This document shows, piece after piece, positions 6,171 through 13,764 of a DNA stretch of 19,801 nt. The notes under the pieces were generated by a model that saw only the letters and a list, made by a program, of their open reading frames with translations, did not search any database and was not told the DNA's origin. Origin of the DNA: an uncultured Acetatifactor sp. (GTDB taxonomy: Bacteria; Bacillota; Clostridia; Lachnospirales; Lachnospiraceae); assembly GCA_948896875.1 (NCBI GenBank), contig CAQUWW010000047.1, forward strand, positions 1-19,801, in the 5' to 3' direction. Made by a program: the position numbers and the translations under genes. Position 1 is the stretch's first letter, and the number at the start of each line of letters is the position of its first letter.

Positions 6171-8409
6171 GGTAATGAAAGAAGATCTGCGCCATAAGAT
6201 CTGGATGATTGCGCTTTCGACTCTGGGACATTTTCTGCTATTGCCTGTGGCGTTGCTGATCTGGCGGAGCAATGAAATAAGCAGGTACGGCGGTATAGAC
6301 GGCCTGCTGACGCAGCAGGAGTGGGTGATACAACAGAAGAGTGCATGGATTTTCTCTTTTTTCTCCGTATACCTGCCGCTGGCCGGCGGAATTCTGGCGA
6401 TTCTGGGAGCGATGATTGTGGGGCTATTCGGGTTCCGCTATGTGTTTCACAAGAATATGGTGGATACGTATCACAGCCTGCCTGTACGGCGCAATACACT
6501 GTACGGCGCCTGTTATGTGAATGGAATCCTGATATGGCTGATTCCCCTTCTGGTCTGTCTGCTGCCTACGTTGATTCTGGGATGCACGCTGTTGGGGCAG
6601 CTGGGTACCACTCAAATGCTGGGAGATATGTTGATGGAGATCGGTGTGAATCTCCTTGTGCTGCTGATTGTTTATCTGGTGGTGTATCATCTGGTTCTGA
6701 CAGCGGTGATGCTTTCCGGGAATATGTTGAATACGCTGGTCTGTATCGCTTTTCTGGGCTTTGGGGCAGTCTCCCTTTATGGCCTGGGAGTGGCGTATTT
6801 TGATGCATATATGGATACTTTCCGGGCGACAATACTGGACTGGAATAAAGCGTTCCATGCTTCCCCACTGCTATCTGCGCCGTATCTTCTGAGTCTGCGG
6901 GTGAGAGAAGCCCGGTGGGATGGGGCATCGGGACTGGGGAAAAGCATTTTGATCAATGCCGGTATGGCAGCGGTGCTGGGAACGATGGCATGGCTTCTTT
7001 ATCGTACAAGAGATTCTGAGACAGCGGGACAGGGGAGCGGGAACCGGTGGGTGGCAGCCTGCTTCAGAAGCGTGATCGGTGTGGAGGCCGGTTTGTGCGG
7101 CTGGGGACTGTTTGTCCTGCTTGTCTCAGACAGCCAGGCTGTTGGATGGGGGATTTTCGGTGGGGTACTGATGGCGATTCTGGTGTTCGGCGTGTTGGAT
7201 ATTGTGTTCCAGATGGATTTCAAGGCATTTTTCGCCCATAAAGTACAGATGGCAGTCACTGTGATTCTGGGGCTGCTGGTATGCTTTGCCTTTTGCTGGG
7301 ATTGGTTTGGGTATGATACCTGGCTGCCGGATCAGGAGGAGATTGCGGAAATTGCCATTTATGATGAGAAGCTGACAAATCAGAGATATTCCGGAGCAGA
7401 ACAGAAGGTTCTGGAGCAGATGCATATCCGGGATACGGAGACCGCATATGCTTATTTGGAAAGGGTGGTAGCCAGAGAGAAGGAAAACAGAAACCTGTCC
7501 TATGGAGAGTATGACGGCGTGATGACAAGAGTCACACTGAAAAATGGCAGGAGTTATTATCGGTATTATGTGGTGACAGAAGAAGATCAGGAAGTATTCT
7601 GGCCCATTGTCACCAGCCGGGCCTATCTGGAACAGACATGGCTGTTAGACGAGGCTTCCGCCGCAGATTGTGTCCTGATAGATATAAACGGCAGAGGAGG
7701 ATGGAACTCTTTTTCAGAGGATAAAACGTTGAGGGAGATGACCCTTTCCATTATTCGGGCATATAATCAGGATCTGGAGGAACATGCCGGGAAGATATTA
7801 CAGGGGAATGGAAATGTGGTGGCGGCCATAGAGCTGGAATTCAGATATGGGGAAGGGAAAACCAGGATAAGAGAGTCCAACAGACTGTATGTCTATACTT
7901 TTATGGAGCATACCATGGAAGTGCTGGACCAGATGACTTCTGACGGCTGGCTGCCGGCGGAAGAGGAGGCTGAAAAGATTCGGTCCATTGAGCTTGCATT
8001 GGGCAATTATACCGATGAAAGTATGGACAGTCAGAAACGGATAGCGCTGGCCAGAGAGATTTACGGTGTCCCCGAACAAGCTGTCCCGGATGAAAATGAG
8101 ACAAAGGAAACCGGGGAATCCGGCGGAATCGGGGAAGGTACAGAGCATGAGATACAGGAACAGGTTCAGGTAGACTTTGGTGTGGAGACGTTTTCGGCAG
8201 AAATGTGTGTACTAAATATCACAGACCCGGCGGAGATAGAAGAGTTGGAAGAGCTGCTTAGCTTTGTCTGGGATTATAGTTCCGGCAGTGTATTCCAGAA
8301 AGGGTATATTTCAGTTGAGGTGACAATGGAGAGCGGTACCAAGTGGACGGGGTGTCTTAAGAAAGGAACTCTGCCGGAAAAGTATATTTTGAGGTTTGGA
8401 GAGCTGTAA
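6145..8409 (+). CDS. ABC transporter permease with large C-terminal soluble domain
   Basis: A 754-residue protein. Residues 1 to about 383 are strongly hydrophobic, with roughly eight to ten membrane segments, beginning at about 18-40 and ending at the helix before WDWFGYDTW near 384. Residues of about 390-754 form a soluble, charged domain that includes an acidic linker (about 650-675, rich in Glu/Gly/Thr). I recall this permease type in Clostridia as carrying a DUF6449-like C-terminal domain, but I cannot confirm the family name here. GGAGG lies upstream of the ATG at 6145, and the overlap with the ATPase gene indicates one transporter. The soluble domain probably faces outside. No terminator is evident after the stop. 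Confidence 0.85.
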   Translation: MTSKHLFFRVMKEDLRHKIWMIALSTLGHFLLLPVALLIWRSNEISRYGGIDGLLTQQEWVIQQKSAWIFSFFSVYLPLAGGILAILGAMIVGLFGFRYVFHKNMVDTYHSLPVRRNTLYGACYVNGILIWLIPLLVCLLPTLILGCTLLGQLGTTQMLGDMLMEIGVNLLVLLIVYLVVYHLVLTAVMLSGNMLNTLVCIAFLGFGAVSLYGLGVAYFDAYMDTFRATILDWNKAFHASPLLSAPYLLSLRVREARWDGASGLGKSILINAGMAAVLGTMAWLLYRTRDSETAGQGSGNRWVAACFRSVIGVEAGLCGWGLFVLLVSDSQAVGWGIFGGVLMAILVFGVLDIVFQMDFKAFFAHKVQMAVTVILGLLVCFAFCWDWFGYDTWLPDQEEIAEIAIYDEKLTNQRYSGAEQKVLEQMHIRDTETAYAYLERVVAREKENRNLSYGEYDGVMTRVTLKNGRSYYRYYVVTEEDQEVFWPIVTSRAYLEQTWLLDEASAADCVLIDINGRGGWNSFSEDKTLREMTLSIIRAYNQDLEEHAGKILQGNGNVVAAIELEFRYGEGKTRIRESNRLYVYTFMEHTMEVLDQMTSDGWLPAEEEAEKIRSIELALGNYTDESMDSQKRIALAREIYGVPEQAVPDENETKETGESGGIGEGTEHEIQEQVQVDFGVETFSAEMCVLNITDPAEIEELEELLSFVWDYSSGSVFQKGYISVEVTMESGTKWTGCLKKGTLPEKYILRFGEL

Positions 8410-8444
8410 AACATAAAAAACTCCCTCTCCCGGACAGCTTTGTG

Positions 8445-8473
8445 TTGAATCCACAGTGTAAATCTGGTACAAT
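8445..8473 (+). promoter_or_regulatory. Promoter of secA
   Basis: TTGAAT (8445-8450) and TACAAT (8468-8473) are 17 bases apart. Transcription from here leaves an untranslated leader of about 105 bases before the GTG start at 8587. Confidence 0.65.
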
Positions 8474-8481
8474 AGACTTTG

Positions 8482-8546
8482 AAATGCATTTTGATTTTAG
8501 ATTCAATAGAGTTTAAAATAAAATAGGATTCAAAATTCATTTGAAT
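8482..8546 (+). promoter_or_regulatory. AT-rich secA leader with two competing hairpins
   Basis: Within the predicted secA leader, AAATGCATTTTGA (8482-8494) can pair with 8530-8542 over 13 positions with one mismatch. A second hairpin, ATTCAAA (8528-8534) with TTTGAAT (8540-8546), uses the same right-hand bases, so the two exclude each other. That layout could allow regulation of secA, but AT-rich leaders make such pairings easily by chance. Confidence 0.3.
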
Positions 8547-8586
8547 TAAGAGTCTGACAGACAGAGCACAGAGAGGTAAAGTTATC

Positions 8587-11154
8587 GTGAAAATAATCGA
8601 TAAAGTATTCGGCACACGCAGTGAGAGGGAGATCAAAAGGATTATACAGCAGGTGGACCAGATTGAGAATCTGCGTCCGAAGATGCAGGCCCTTTCCGAC
8701 GAGGAGTTGAAGGGGAAGACCGCTGAATTCAAGAAGAGACTGGAAGAGGGGGCCACGCTGGATGACCTGCTTCCCGAGGCCTATGCCACGGTGCGGGAAG
8801 CCGCAAAGAGAGTGCTGGATATGGAGCATTTCCGGGTGCAGGTGATGGGCGGCATTATCCTCCACCAGGGACGGATTGCGGAGATGCGTACCGGCGAAGG
8901 AAAAACGCTGGTCTCCACATTGCCGGCTTATCTGAATGCCCTGGAGGGCAAGGGAGTCCATGTGGTGACGGTGAACGATTATCTGGCAAAGCGCGACGCC
9001 GAATGGATGGGGCAGGTCCATGAGTTCCTGGGACTTTCCGTAGGTGTGGTGCTGAACAGCATGACTTCCGAGGAGCGTCAGAAGGCGTATCAGTGTGATA
9101 TCACGTATGTGACCAACAATGAGCTGGGCTTTGACTATCTGCGGGACAATATGGTGATTTACAAGGAGCAGCTGGTTCTGCGGGGGCTGCATTACTGCAT
9201 CATTGACGAGGTGGACTCGGTGCTGATCGACGAGGCCAGAACGCCTCTGATCATTTCCGGTCAAAGCGGGAAATCCACCGCACTTTACGAGATGTGTGAT
9301 CTGCTGGCGCGCCGCATGCACAGAGGCGAAGACATGCAGGAACTGACCAAAATGGACGCCATCATGGGCGTGGTGCAGGAGGAGACGGGTGATTTCATTG
9401 TCAATGAGAAGGACAAGGTGATCAACCTCACCGAGGCCGGCGTGAAGAAGGTGGAGGAATTTTTCCACATTGAGAACTATGCGGATCCGGAGAATCTGGA
9501 AATCCAGCACAATATCATCCTGGCGCTGCGGGCCCACAATCTGATGTTCCGGGATCAGGATTATGTGGTGAAGGACGATCAGGTGTTGATTGTAGACGAG
9601 TTTACCGGTCGTATCATGCCGGGACGGCGTTATTCCGACGGACTGCATCAGGCGATAGAGGCAAAGGAACATGTGAAGGTGAAGCGGGAGAGCAAGACGC
9701 TTGCTACCATTACTTTCCAGAATTTCTTTAATTTATTTGAAAAAAAGTGCGGTATGACCGGTACCGCTCTCACGGAGGAGAAGGAATTCCGGGAGATTTA
9801 CGGTATGGACGTTGTGGAGATTCCCACCAATGTGCCCGTGATCCGTAAGGATCAGCAGGATCTGGTCTACAAGACAAGGCGGGAAAAGTTGAACGCTATT
9901 GTGGAGGCTGTGGAAGAGGCTCATGCCAAGGGACAGCCGGTGTTGGTGGGCACCATTACCATCGAGGCCAGCGAGGAATTGAGCAAGATGTTGACAAGGC
10001 GGGGCATTCAGCACAAGGTGCTGAATGCGAAGTTCCATGAGCTGGAGGCGGAGATTGTGGCGGATGCCGGTATCCACGGCGCGGTAACCATTGCCACCAA
10101 TATGGCAGGCCGTGGTACGGATATCAAGCTGGACGAGGAATCCAGGGCCGCGGGAGGTCTGAAGATTATCGGTACGGAACGGCATGAGTCCAGGCGTATC
10201 GACAATCAGCTCCGGGGGCGTTCCGGACGTCAGGGTGATCCCGGCGAATCCCGGTTCTATATTTCGCTGGAGGACGATCTGATGCGGTTGTTCGGATCGG
10301 AACGGCTCATCAATATGTTCAATGCGTTGGGTGTGCCGGAAGGACAGGAAATCGAGCATAAGGCGCTGACCAGTGCCATAGAGTCCGCCCAGAAGAAGAT
10401 TGAGAACAATCATTTCGGTGTGCGTAAGAACCTGCTGGAGTACGACCGTGTCATGAGCGAACAGCGGGAGATTATCTATGAGGAACGTCTCCATGTATTG
10501 AACGGAGAAAGCATGAGAGACTTTATCTTCAAGATGATTACCGATATCACGGAGAGCTGTGTGGACATCAGCATCAACGATGATGCCGAGGTGGAGGACT
10601 GGAATTTCAATGAGTTGAATACGCTCCTGATTCCCACCATTCCTTTGGCGCCTGTGACGCCTGCCAGGGTGGCGAAGCCGAAGAAGAACAGTCTGAAACA
10701 GCAGTTGAAGGAAGAGGCGGTGAAGCTTTACGAGAGCAAGGAAGCGGAATTCCCCAATGCGGAAGCCATCAGAGAGCTGGAGCGGGTGATCCTGTTGAAG
10801 GTCATCGACCGGAAGTGGATGGATCATATCGACGACATGGAACAGCTCCGGCAGGGGATCGGCCTCCAGGCTTATGGCCAGAGAGATCCTTTGGTGGAAT
10901 ACAAGATGAGCGGTTACGATATGTTTGACGAGATGACGCAGAATATCAAGGAAGAGACGGTGCGTCTCCTGTTCCATATTAAGGTGGAGCAGAAGGTAGA
11001 ACGGGAACAGGTGGCAAAGGTAACCGGTACCAATAAGGATGACAGTGTGGCAAAGACGCCTGCGAAGCGCAGCAATACGAAGATTTATCCCAATGATCCC
11101 TGTCCTTGCGGCAGCGGGAAGAAATACAAGCAGTGCTGTGGACGAAAGGCATGA
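8587..11154 (+). CDS. secA: Protein translocase ATPase SecA
   Basis: An 855-residue protein of full SecA length. Walker A RTGEGKT at 101-107, DEVDSVLIDEAR at 207-218 containing the Walker B acidic pair, the preprotein cross-linking and scaffold regions in the middle, and GRSGRQGDPG of the second nucleotide-binding domain. The C-terminus ends in the zinc-binding SEC-C motif with Cys839, Cys841, Cys850 and Cys851. It drives preproteins through SecYEG. The start is GTG; AGAGG lies ten bases upstream, a rather weak and distant site that may limit initiation. The gene has its own promoter and is directly followed by the two-hairpin element. Confidence 0.98.
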   Translation: MKIIDKVFGTRSEREIKRIIQQVDQIENLRPKMQALSDEELKGKTAEFKKRLEEGATLDDLLPEAYATVREAAKRVLDMEHFRVQVMGGIILHQGRIAEMRTGEGKTLVSTLPAYLNALEGKGVHVVTVNDYLAKRDAEWMGQVHEFLGLSVGVVLNSMTSEERQKAYQCDITYVTNNELGFDYLRDNMVIYKEQLVLRGLHYCIIDEVDSVLIDEARTPLIISGQSGKSTALYEMCDLLARRMHRGEDMQELTKMDAIMGVVQEETGDFIVNEKDKVINLTEAGVKKVEEFFHIENYADPENLEIQHNIILALRAHNLMFRDQDYVVKDDQVLIVDEFTGRIMPGRRYSDGLHQAIEAKEHVKVKRESKTLATITFQNFFNLFEKKCGMTGTALTEEKEFREIYGMDVVEIPTNVPVIRKDQQDLVYKTRREKLNAIVEAVEEAHAKGQPVLVGTITIEASEELSKMLTRRGIQHKVLNAKFHELEAEIVADAGIHGAVTIATNMAGRGTDIKLDEESRAAGGLKIIGTERHESRRIDNQLRGRSGRQGDPGESRFYISLEDDLMRLFGSERLINMFNALGVPEGQEIEHKALTSAIESAQKKIENNHFGVRKNLLEYDRVMSEQREIIYEERLHVLNGESMRDFIFKMITDITESCVDISINDDAEVEDWNFNELNTLLIPTIPLAPVTPARVAKPKKNSLKQQLKEEAVKLYESKEAEFPNAEAIRELERVILLKVIDRKWMDHIDDMEQLRQGIGLQAYGQRDPLVEYKMSGYDMFDEMTQNIKEETVRLLFHIKVEQKVEREQVAKVTGTNKDDSVAKTPAKRSNTKIYPNDPCPCGSGKKYKQCCGRKA

Positions 11155-11157
11155 AAA

Positions 11158-11248
11158 AGCGTAAAGAATTTCTAAGGCTATAAAGTACATAGCCTAAGAA
11201 ATTCTATGTTACGCTTGCCAGAATCGCGGGGGCGATTCTGGCGGTTAC
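11158..11248. repeat. Two-hairpin element, copy 1
   Basis: The element starts three bases after the secA stop. Hairpin A (11158-11215) has a 7-bp outer stem (AGCGTAA with TTACGCT), a 3-base bulge on the right, a 17-position inner stem with one A-A mismatch, and a 7-base loop AAAGTAC. Hairpin B (11217-11242) is a perfect 11-bp stem, GCCAGAATCGC, with a GGGG loop, followed by GGTTAC. Copy 2 lies at 11595-11685. Hairpin B is identical in the two copies; hairpin A has changed but keeps its pairing. No U-tract follows, so it is not a standard terminator. Confidence 0.85.
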
Positions 11249-11359
11249 CAGGGAAGTCGTGGAGGGCTTTTTGGGCGATTCTGGCGGTTACTTGGAGAGT
11301 CGGGAAGGGCTTTCCGGGCGATTCTGGCGGTTGCCTGGAGAGTTGGAAAGTGCTTTAGG
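11231..11359 (+). repeat. Three tandem 43-bp repeats
   Basis: Units start at 11231, 11274 and 11317, with an exact period of 43 bases. Each opens with GGCGATTCTGGCGGTT and then diverges mildly (for example AGGGCTTTTTG, AGGGCTTTCCG and AAGTGCTTTAGG at the end). The first unit includes the right arm of hairpin B of copy 1. Units 2 and 3 lack the left arm, so the array looks like partial duplication of the element's 3' part. No coding frame is supported here. Confidence 0.9.
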
Positions 11360-11426
11360 TGTATGGGGAATGATGTGGGATGTTCTTTTGGGCGGGAGGA
11401 TGTTTCCAGGGTAAAGGAGAAGGAAG

Positions 11427-11591
11427 ATGGAGGTTGTGCAGGATATGGGAATGACAGATCTGCAGTTTAAAAGCTGGTTGAAGCAGATTATCAGAGGACT
11501 TGAAAGTGCGAAAGAGAAGGGTACCAAAGAGGAAACGGATAAGGAGCTGGACGAGCTGCTGAAGGATCTGAAAGAGGATTTGCAAGGCTAA
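11427..11591 (+). CDS. 54-residue charged helical protein, unknown
   Basis: A short gene with AAAGGAG eight bases before the ATG. It begins MEVVQDMGMTDLQFKSWLKQ and continues as a mostly helical Lys/Glu/Asp/Leu-rich chain ending LLKDLKEDLQG. No signal peptide, cysteines or membrane segment. The composition and codon use look genuinely coding, and I recall similar short proteins in Lachnospiraceae, but I know no function. It lies between the two copies of the two-hairpin element; its stop codon is three bases before copy 2, exactly the spacing seen after secA. Confidence 0.65.
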   Translation: MEVVQDMGMTDLQFKSWLKQIIRGLESAKEKGTKEETDKELDELLKDLKEDLQG

Positions 11592-11594
11592 AAA

Positions 11595-11685
11595 GGCATG
11601 AAGTAACACTAAGGCACGAAAGTGCCGTGCCTAAGTGTTACTAAGTCATGCCTGCCAGAATCGCGGGGGCGATTCTGGCGGTTAC
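11595..11685. repeat. Two-hairpin element, copy 2
   Basis: Same length and layout as copy 1. Hairpin A (11595-11652) has a 7-bp outer stem (GGCATGA with TCATGCC), a 3-base right bulge, a 17-position inner stem with the same A-A mismatch next to the shared AAGGC, and loop AAAGTGC. Hairpin B (11654-11679) is identical to copy 1 and is followed by GGTTACTTGGA, matching the second 43-bp unit. It starts three bases after a stop codon and ends just before the prfB promoter. Confidence 0.85.
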
Positions 11686-11694
11686 TTGGAAAGA

Positions 11695-11703
11695 TGATAT
11701 AAT
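11695..11703 (+). promoter_or_regulatory. Extended -10 promoter of prfB
   Basis: TGATATAAT gives an extended -10 (TG at 11695-11696, TATAAT at 11698-11703). No good -35 is seen; the bases at that distance belong to hairpin B of the upstream element. Transcription would start about 30 bases before the GTG at 11739. Confidence 0.55.
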
Positions 11704-11738
11704 ATTATTATATGAAAAAAGGAAAGAGGTGACGTTAA

Positions 11739-12864
11739 GTGGTAGAATTAGATCAGATGAAGACAGAAATTCTGTCTTACGAAACTCCATTAGCGGAAGT
11801 GAGGGATTCACTTTAACACTGCTGACAAGGAGAAGCGGATAGAAGAGTTGGAGATGGAGATGGAGGCACCGGGCTTCTGGGATGATCCGGACCGTTCTAA
11901 TCTCAAGATGAAGGAATTGAAGGAACTGAAAAATGTGGTGGAGGGATGTAATAAGCTGTCCACACAGTATGAAGATATTCTCACGCTGATTGAGATGGGG
12001 TACGAGGAGAATGATGCCTCTCTGATTCCTGACATTCGTGCCGAATTGGACGAATTTACAGAGGAATTTGAAGCATTGCGTCTGAGTACGCTCCTGTCAG
12101 GAGAATATGACAAAAATGACGCTATTCTCAAATTAAATGCCGGTGCAGGAGGGACTGAGAGCTGCGACTGGTGCAGCATGCTTTACCGCATGTATACTCG
12201 ATGGGCCGAGCGAAAGGGCTTTAGCGTGGAGGTACTGGATTTTCTGGACGGAGATGAGGCAGGCATTAAGTCAGTGACTTTTCAGGTCAATGGAACCAAT
12301 GCATATGGCTATCTGAAATCGGAGAAGGGAGTACACCGGCTGGTGAGGATTTCTCCGTTTAACGCCCAGGGAAAGCGGCAGACTTCCTTTGTATCATTGG
12401 ACGTTATGCCGGATATCGAGGAAGACCTGGATGTGGAGATCGACGAGAAGGATCTGCGTATCGACACATATCGAAGCAGCGGCGCCGGCGGGCAGCACAT
12501 CAATAAGACATCCTCGGCCATTCGTATCACACATATTCCTACGGGAACGGTGGTACAGTGTCAGAACGAGCGCAGTCAGTTCCAGAATAAGGACAAGGCC
12601 ATGCAGATGCTGAAAGCGAAGCTGTACCTGCTGAAGCAGGAGGCCAATGTGGAGAAGCTCTCCGATATTCGGGGTGAGGTCAAGGAAATCGGTTGGGGCA
12701 ATCAGATTCGTTCCTATGTACTGCAGCCTTATAAGCTGGTGAAGGATCTGCGGACAGATGTGGAGACCGGGAACGCAGATGCAGTGCTGGACGGCTCTCT
12801 GGATGCGTTTATCAATGGTTATCTGAGATGGATCAATACGAAGGAAAAACCGGACGAGAATTGA
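11739..12864 (+). CDS. prfB: Peptide chain release factor 2, expressed by +1 frameshift
   Basis: RF2 of about 374 residues, read in two frames. The first 25 codons start at GTG 11739 (GAGGTG seven bases upstream) and encode MVELDQMKTEILSYETPLAE then VRDSL, ending at TAA 11814-11816. Skipping T11814 continues in the frame that opens NTADKEKRIEELEME and runs to TGA at 12862-12864. The joined sequence matches the usual RF2 N-terminus across the junction. The anticodon-like SPF is at 205-207 and the catalytic GGQ at 250-252, the same positions as in E. coli RF2. RF2 releases peptides at UGA and UAA codons. A gene call starting at the ATG 11848 would lose the N-terminus. Confidence 0.96.
11801..11817 (+). 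other. prfB programmed +1 frameshift site (CTT TAA C)
   Basis: The slip codon CTT (11811-11813) is followed by the in-frame stop TAA and then C. Three bases before CTT lies GAGGGAT, in the position of the internal Shine-Dalgarno-like stimulator of known prfB sites. The usual stop here is UGA; UAA is the less common form but is also an RF2 codon, so the feedback logic still holds. Confidence 0.93.
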
Positions 12865-12882
12865 CTGCTTCGGATAATGAAG

Positions 12883-12924
12883 CTGACGCAAGTGTCGGAG
12901 ATGCCGGCATTTTGTGTCAGTTTT
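12883..12924 (+). terminator. Probable terminator of prfB
   Basis: CTGACGCAA (12883-12891) pairs with TTGTGTCAG (12912-12920). A second stem inside it, TGTCGG (12893-12898) with CCGGCA (12904-12909), closes a 5-base loop. TTTT follows directly. It lies 18 bases after the prfB stop and between convergent genes, so it could also slow transcription arriving from the minus strand. Confidence 0.6.
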
Positions 12925-12979
12925 GCAATGACAACGTCGAAGTCTGCAGAGATTCAGGACCTGAAACGTGAACTGCGGA

Positions 12980-13741
12980 TCAGGCTGTTTCTTTGGGATT
13001 CATCAGATCAAGAAAGAAGTAAGTGTAAGTCATCTGCATATAAGGCATGAGCCATAAGAAGCCGATGCCAAAGCTTAACAGACATAAGAACATCAGGGGG
13101 AGGAAGCTCAGTTCCAGGTAGAACAGCCTTCCCCTTTGACCTTTCATAATATTCCAGCCCTGGGCCAGGATTTCCTTCGCGCTGCTCTGGGGAAAGTCGA
13201 GAGCCAGATAAAAGGACATAGCGATTCCCAGAGAGACCGGAATATACACGCACATGCCGACAAGCATGGCAGCCAGAGCATAAAATATCCATTTATCTTC
13301 CCGGGTGGTCAGATAGTTCCTGGCCAGATACTGAAAGGGGCTGAGACAGATGGTCTGGCAGAGAAGCATGGCACCTGAGAGGAGGAGCAGCTTCCTGGAA
13401 TCCGTCTTGTAGCCGTAGAATAAATCTCTGACTCCAAAGGGCTGTCCGCAGGCTATTTTCAGAAAATAGAGAGTTACCCCCGCATTCATCACGCCAAGGA
13501 TAACATCCGCAACCAGCGACAGGAAATCGAAGAAGTAGGACATTGCGGAGGCGGAGCCGGAAGACCCGGTCATTGAATAAATGCTGCCGACGGTATTTGT
13601 GGCTATGGAATTAATTATCAAATGTACGACGGCAATAATCAATGCGTTTAAGAGAAAGAGGCGGATGGTGACACCATACTTGCCTTCCAGCTTATCCTTT
13701 GCCGTGTTTTTCAATTCAAAACTTTTCTTGTATTGTTTCAT
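12980..13741 (-). CDS. DUF975 family membrane protein
   Basis: A 253-residue integral membrane protein. The cytoplasmic start (KNTAKDKLEGKYGVTIRLFL) is typical of the DUF975 family, followed by hydrophobic segments at about 28-46, 70-97, 118-136, 150-180 and 208-243. The segment SAKEILAQGWNIMKGQRGRLFYLELSF before the last membrane part is also characteristic of this family. The function is unknown. The gene lies 23 bases after the HEQEH-protein gene on the same strand and is probably co-transcribed with it. The ribosome binding site is weak (GGAG about 13 bases before the ATG). Confidence 0.85.
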   Translation of the reverse strand: MKQYKKSFELKNTAKDKLEGKYGVTIRLFLLNALIIAVVHLIINSIATNTVGSIYSMTGSSGSASAMSYFFDFLSLVADVILGVMNAGVTLYFLKIACGQPFGVRDLFYGYKTDSRKLLLLSGAMLLCQTICLSPFQYLARNYLTTREDKWIFYALAAMLVGMCVYIPVSLGIAMSFYLALDFPQSSAKEILAQGWNIMKGQRGRLFYLELSFLPLMFLCLLSFGIGFLWLMPYMQMTYTYFFLDLMNPKETA

Positions 13742-13764
13742 AATAAACAGATTCTCCGCTTTGC

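Noticed and set aside
9733..11190. Long minus-strand open frame (485 codons) opposite secA
   Set aside because: It is antisense to a complete SecA, its translation is His/Leu/Gln-rich as expected from reverse-frame shadows, and it has no promoter or ribosome site.
11231..11359. CRISPR-like array
   Set aside because: The 43-bp units are contiguous and alike over their whole length; there are no unique spacers and no cas genes.
11158..11685. Integron attC sites
   Set aside because: The imperfect hairpins after stop codons recall attC, but no matching core-site consensus or integrase was found, and hairpin B has no attC counterpart.
11848..12864. prfB starting at the internal ATG 11848
   Set aside because: It lacks a ribosome site and would drop the conserved N-terminus, which is fully recovered by the upstream GTG and the +1 frameshift.
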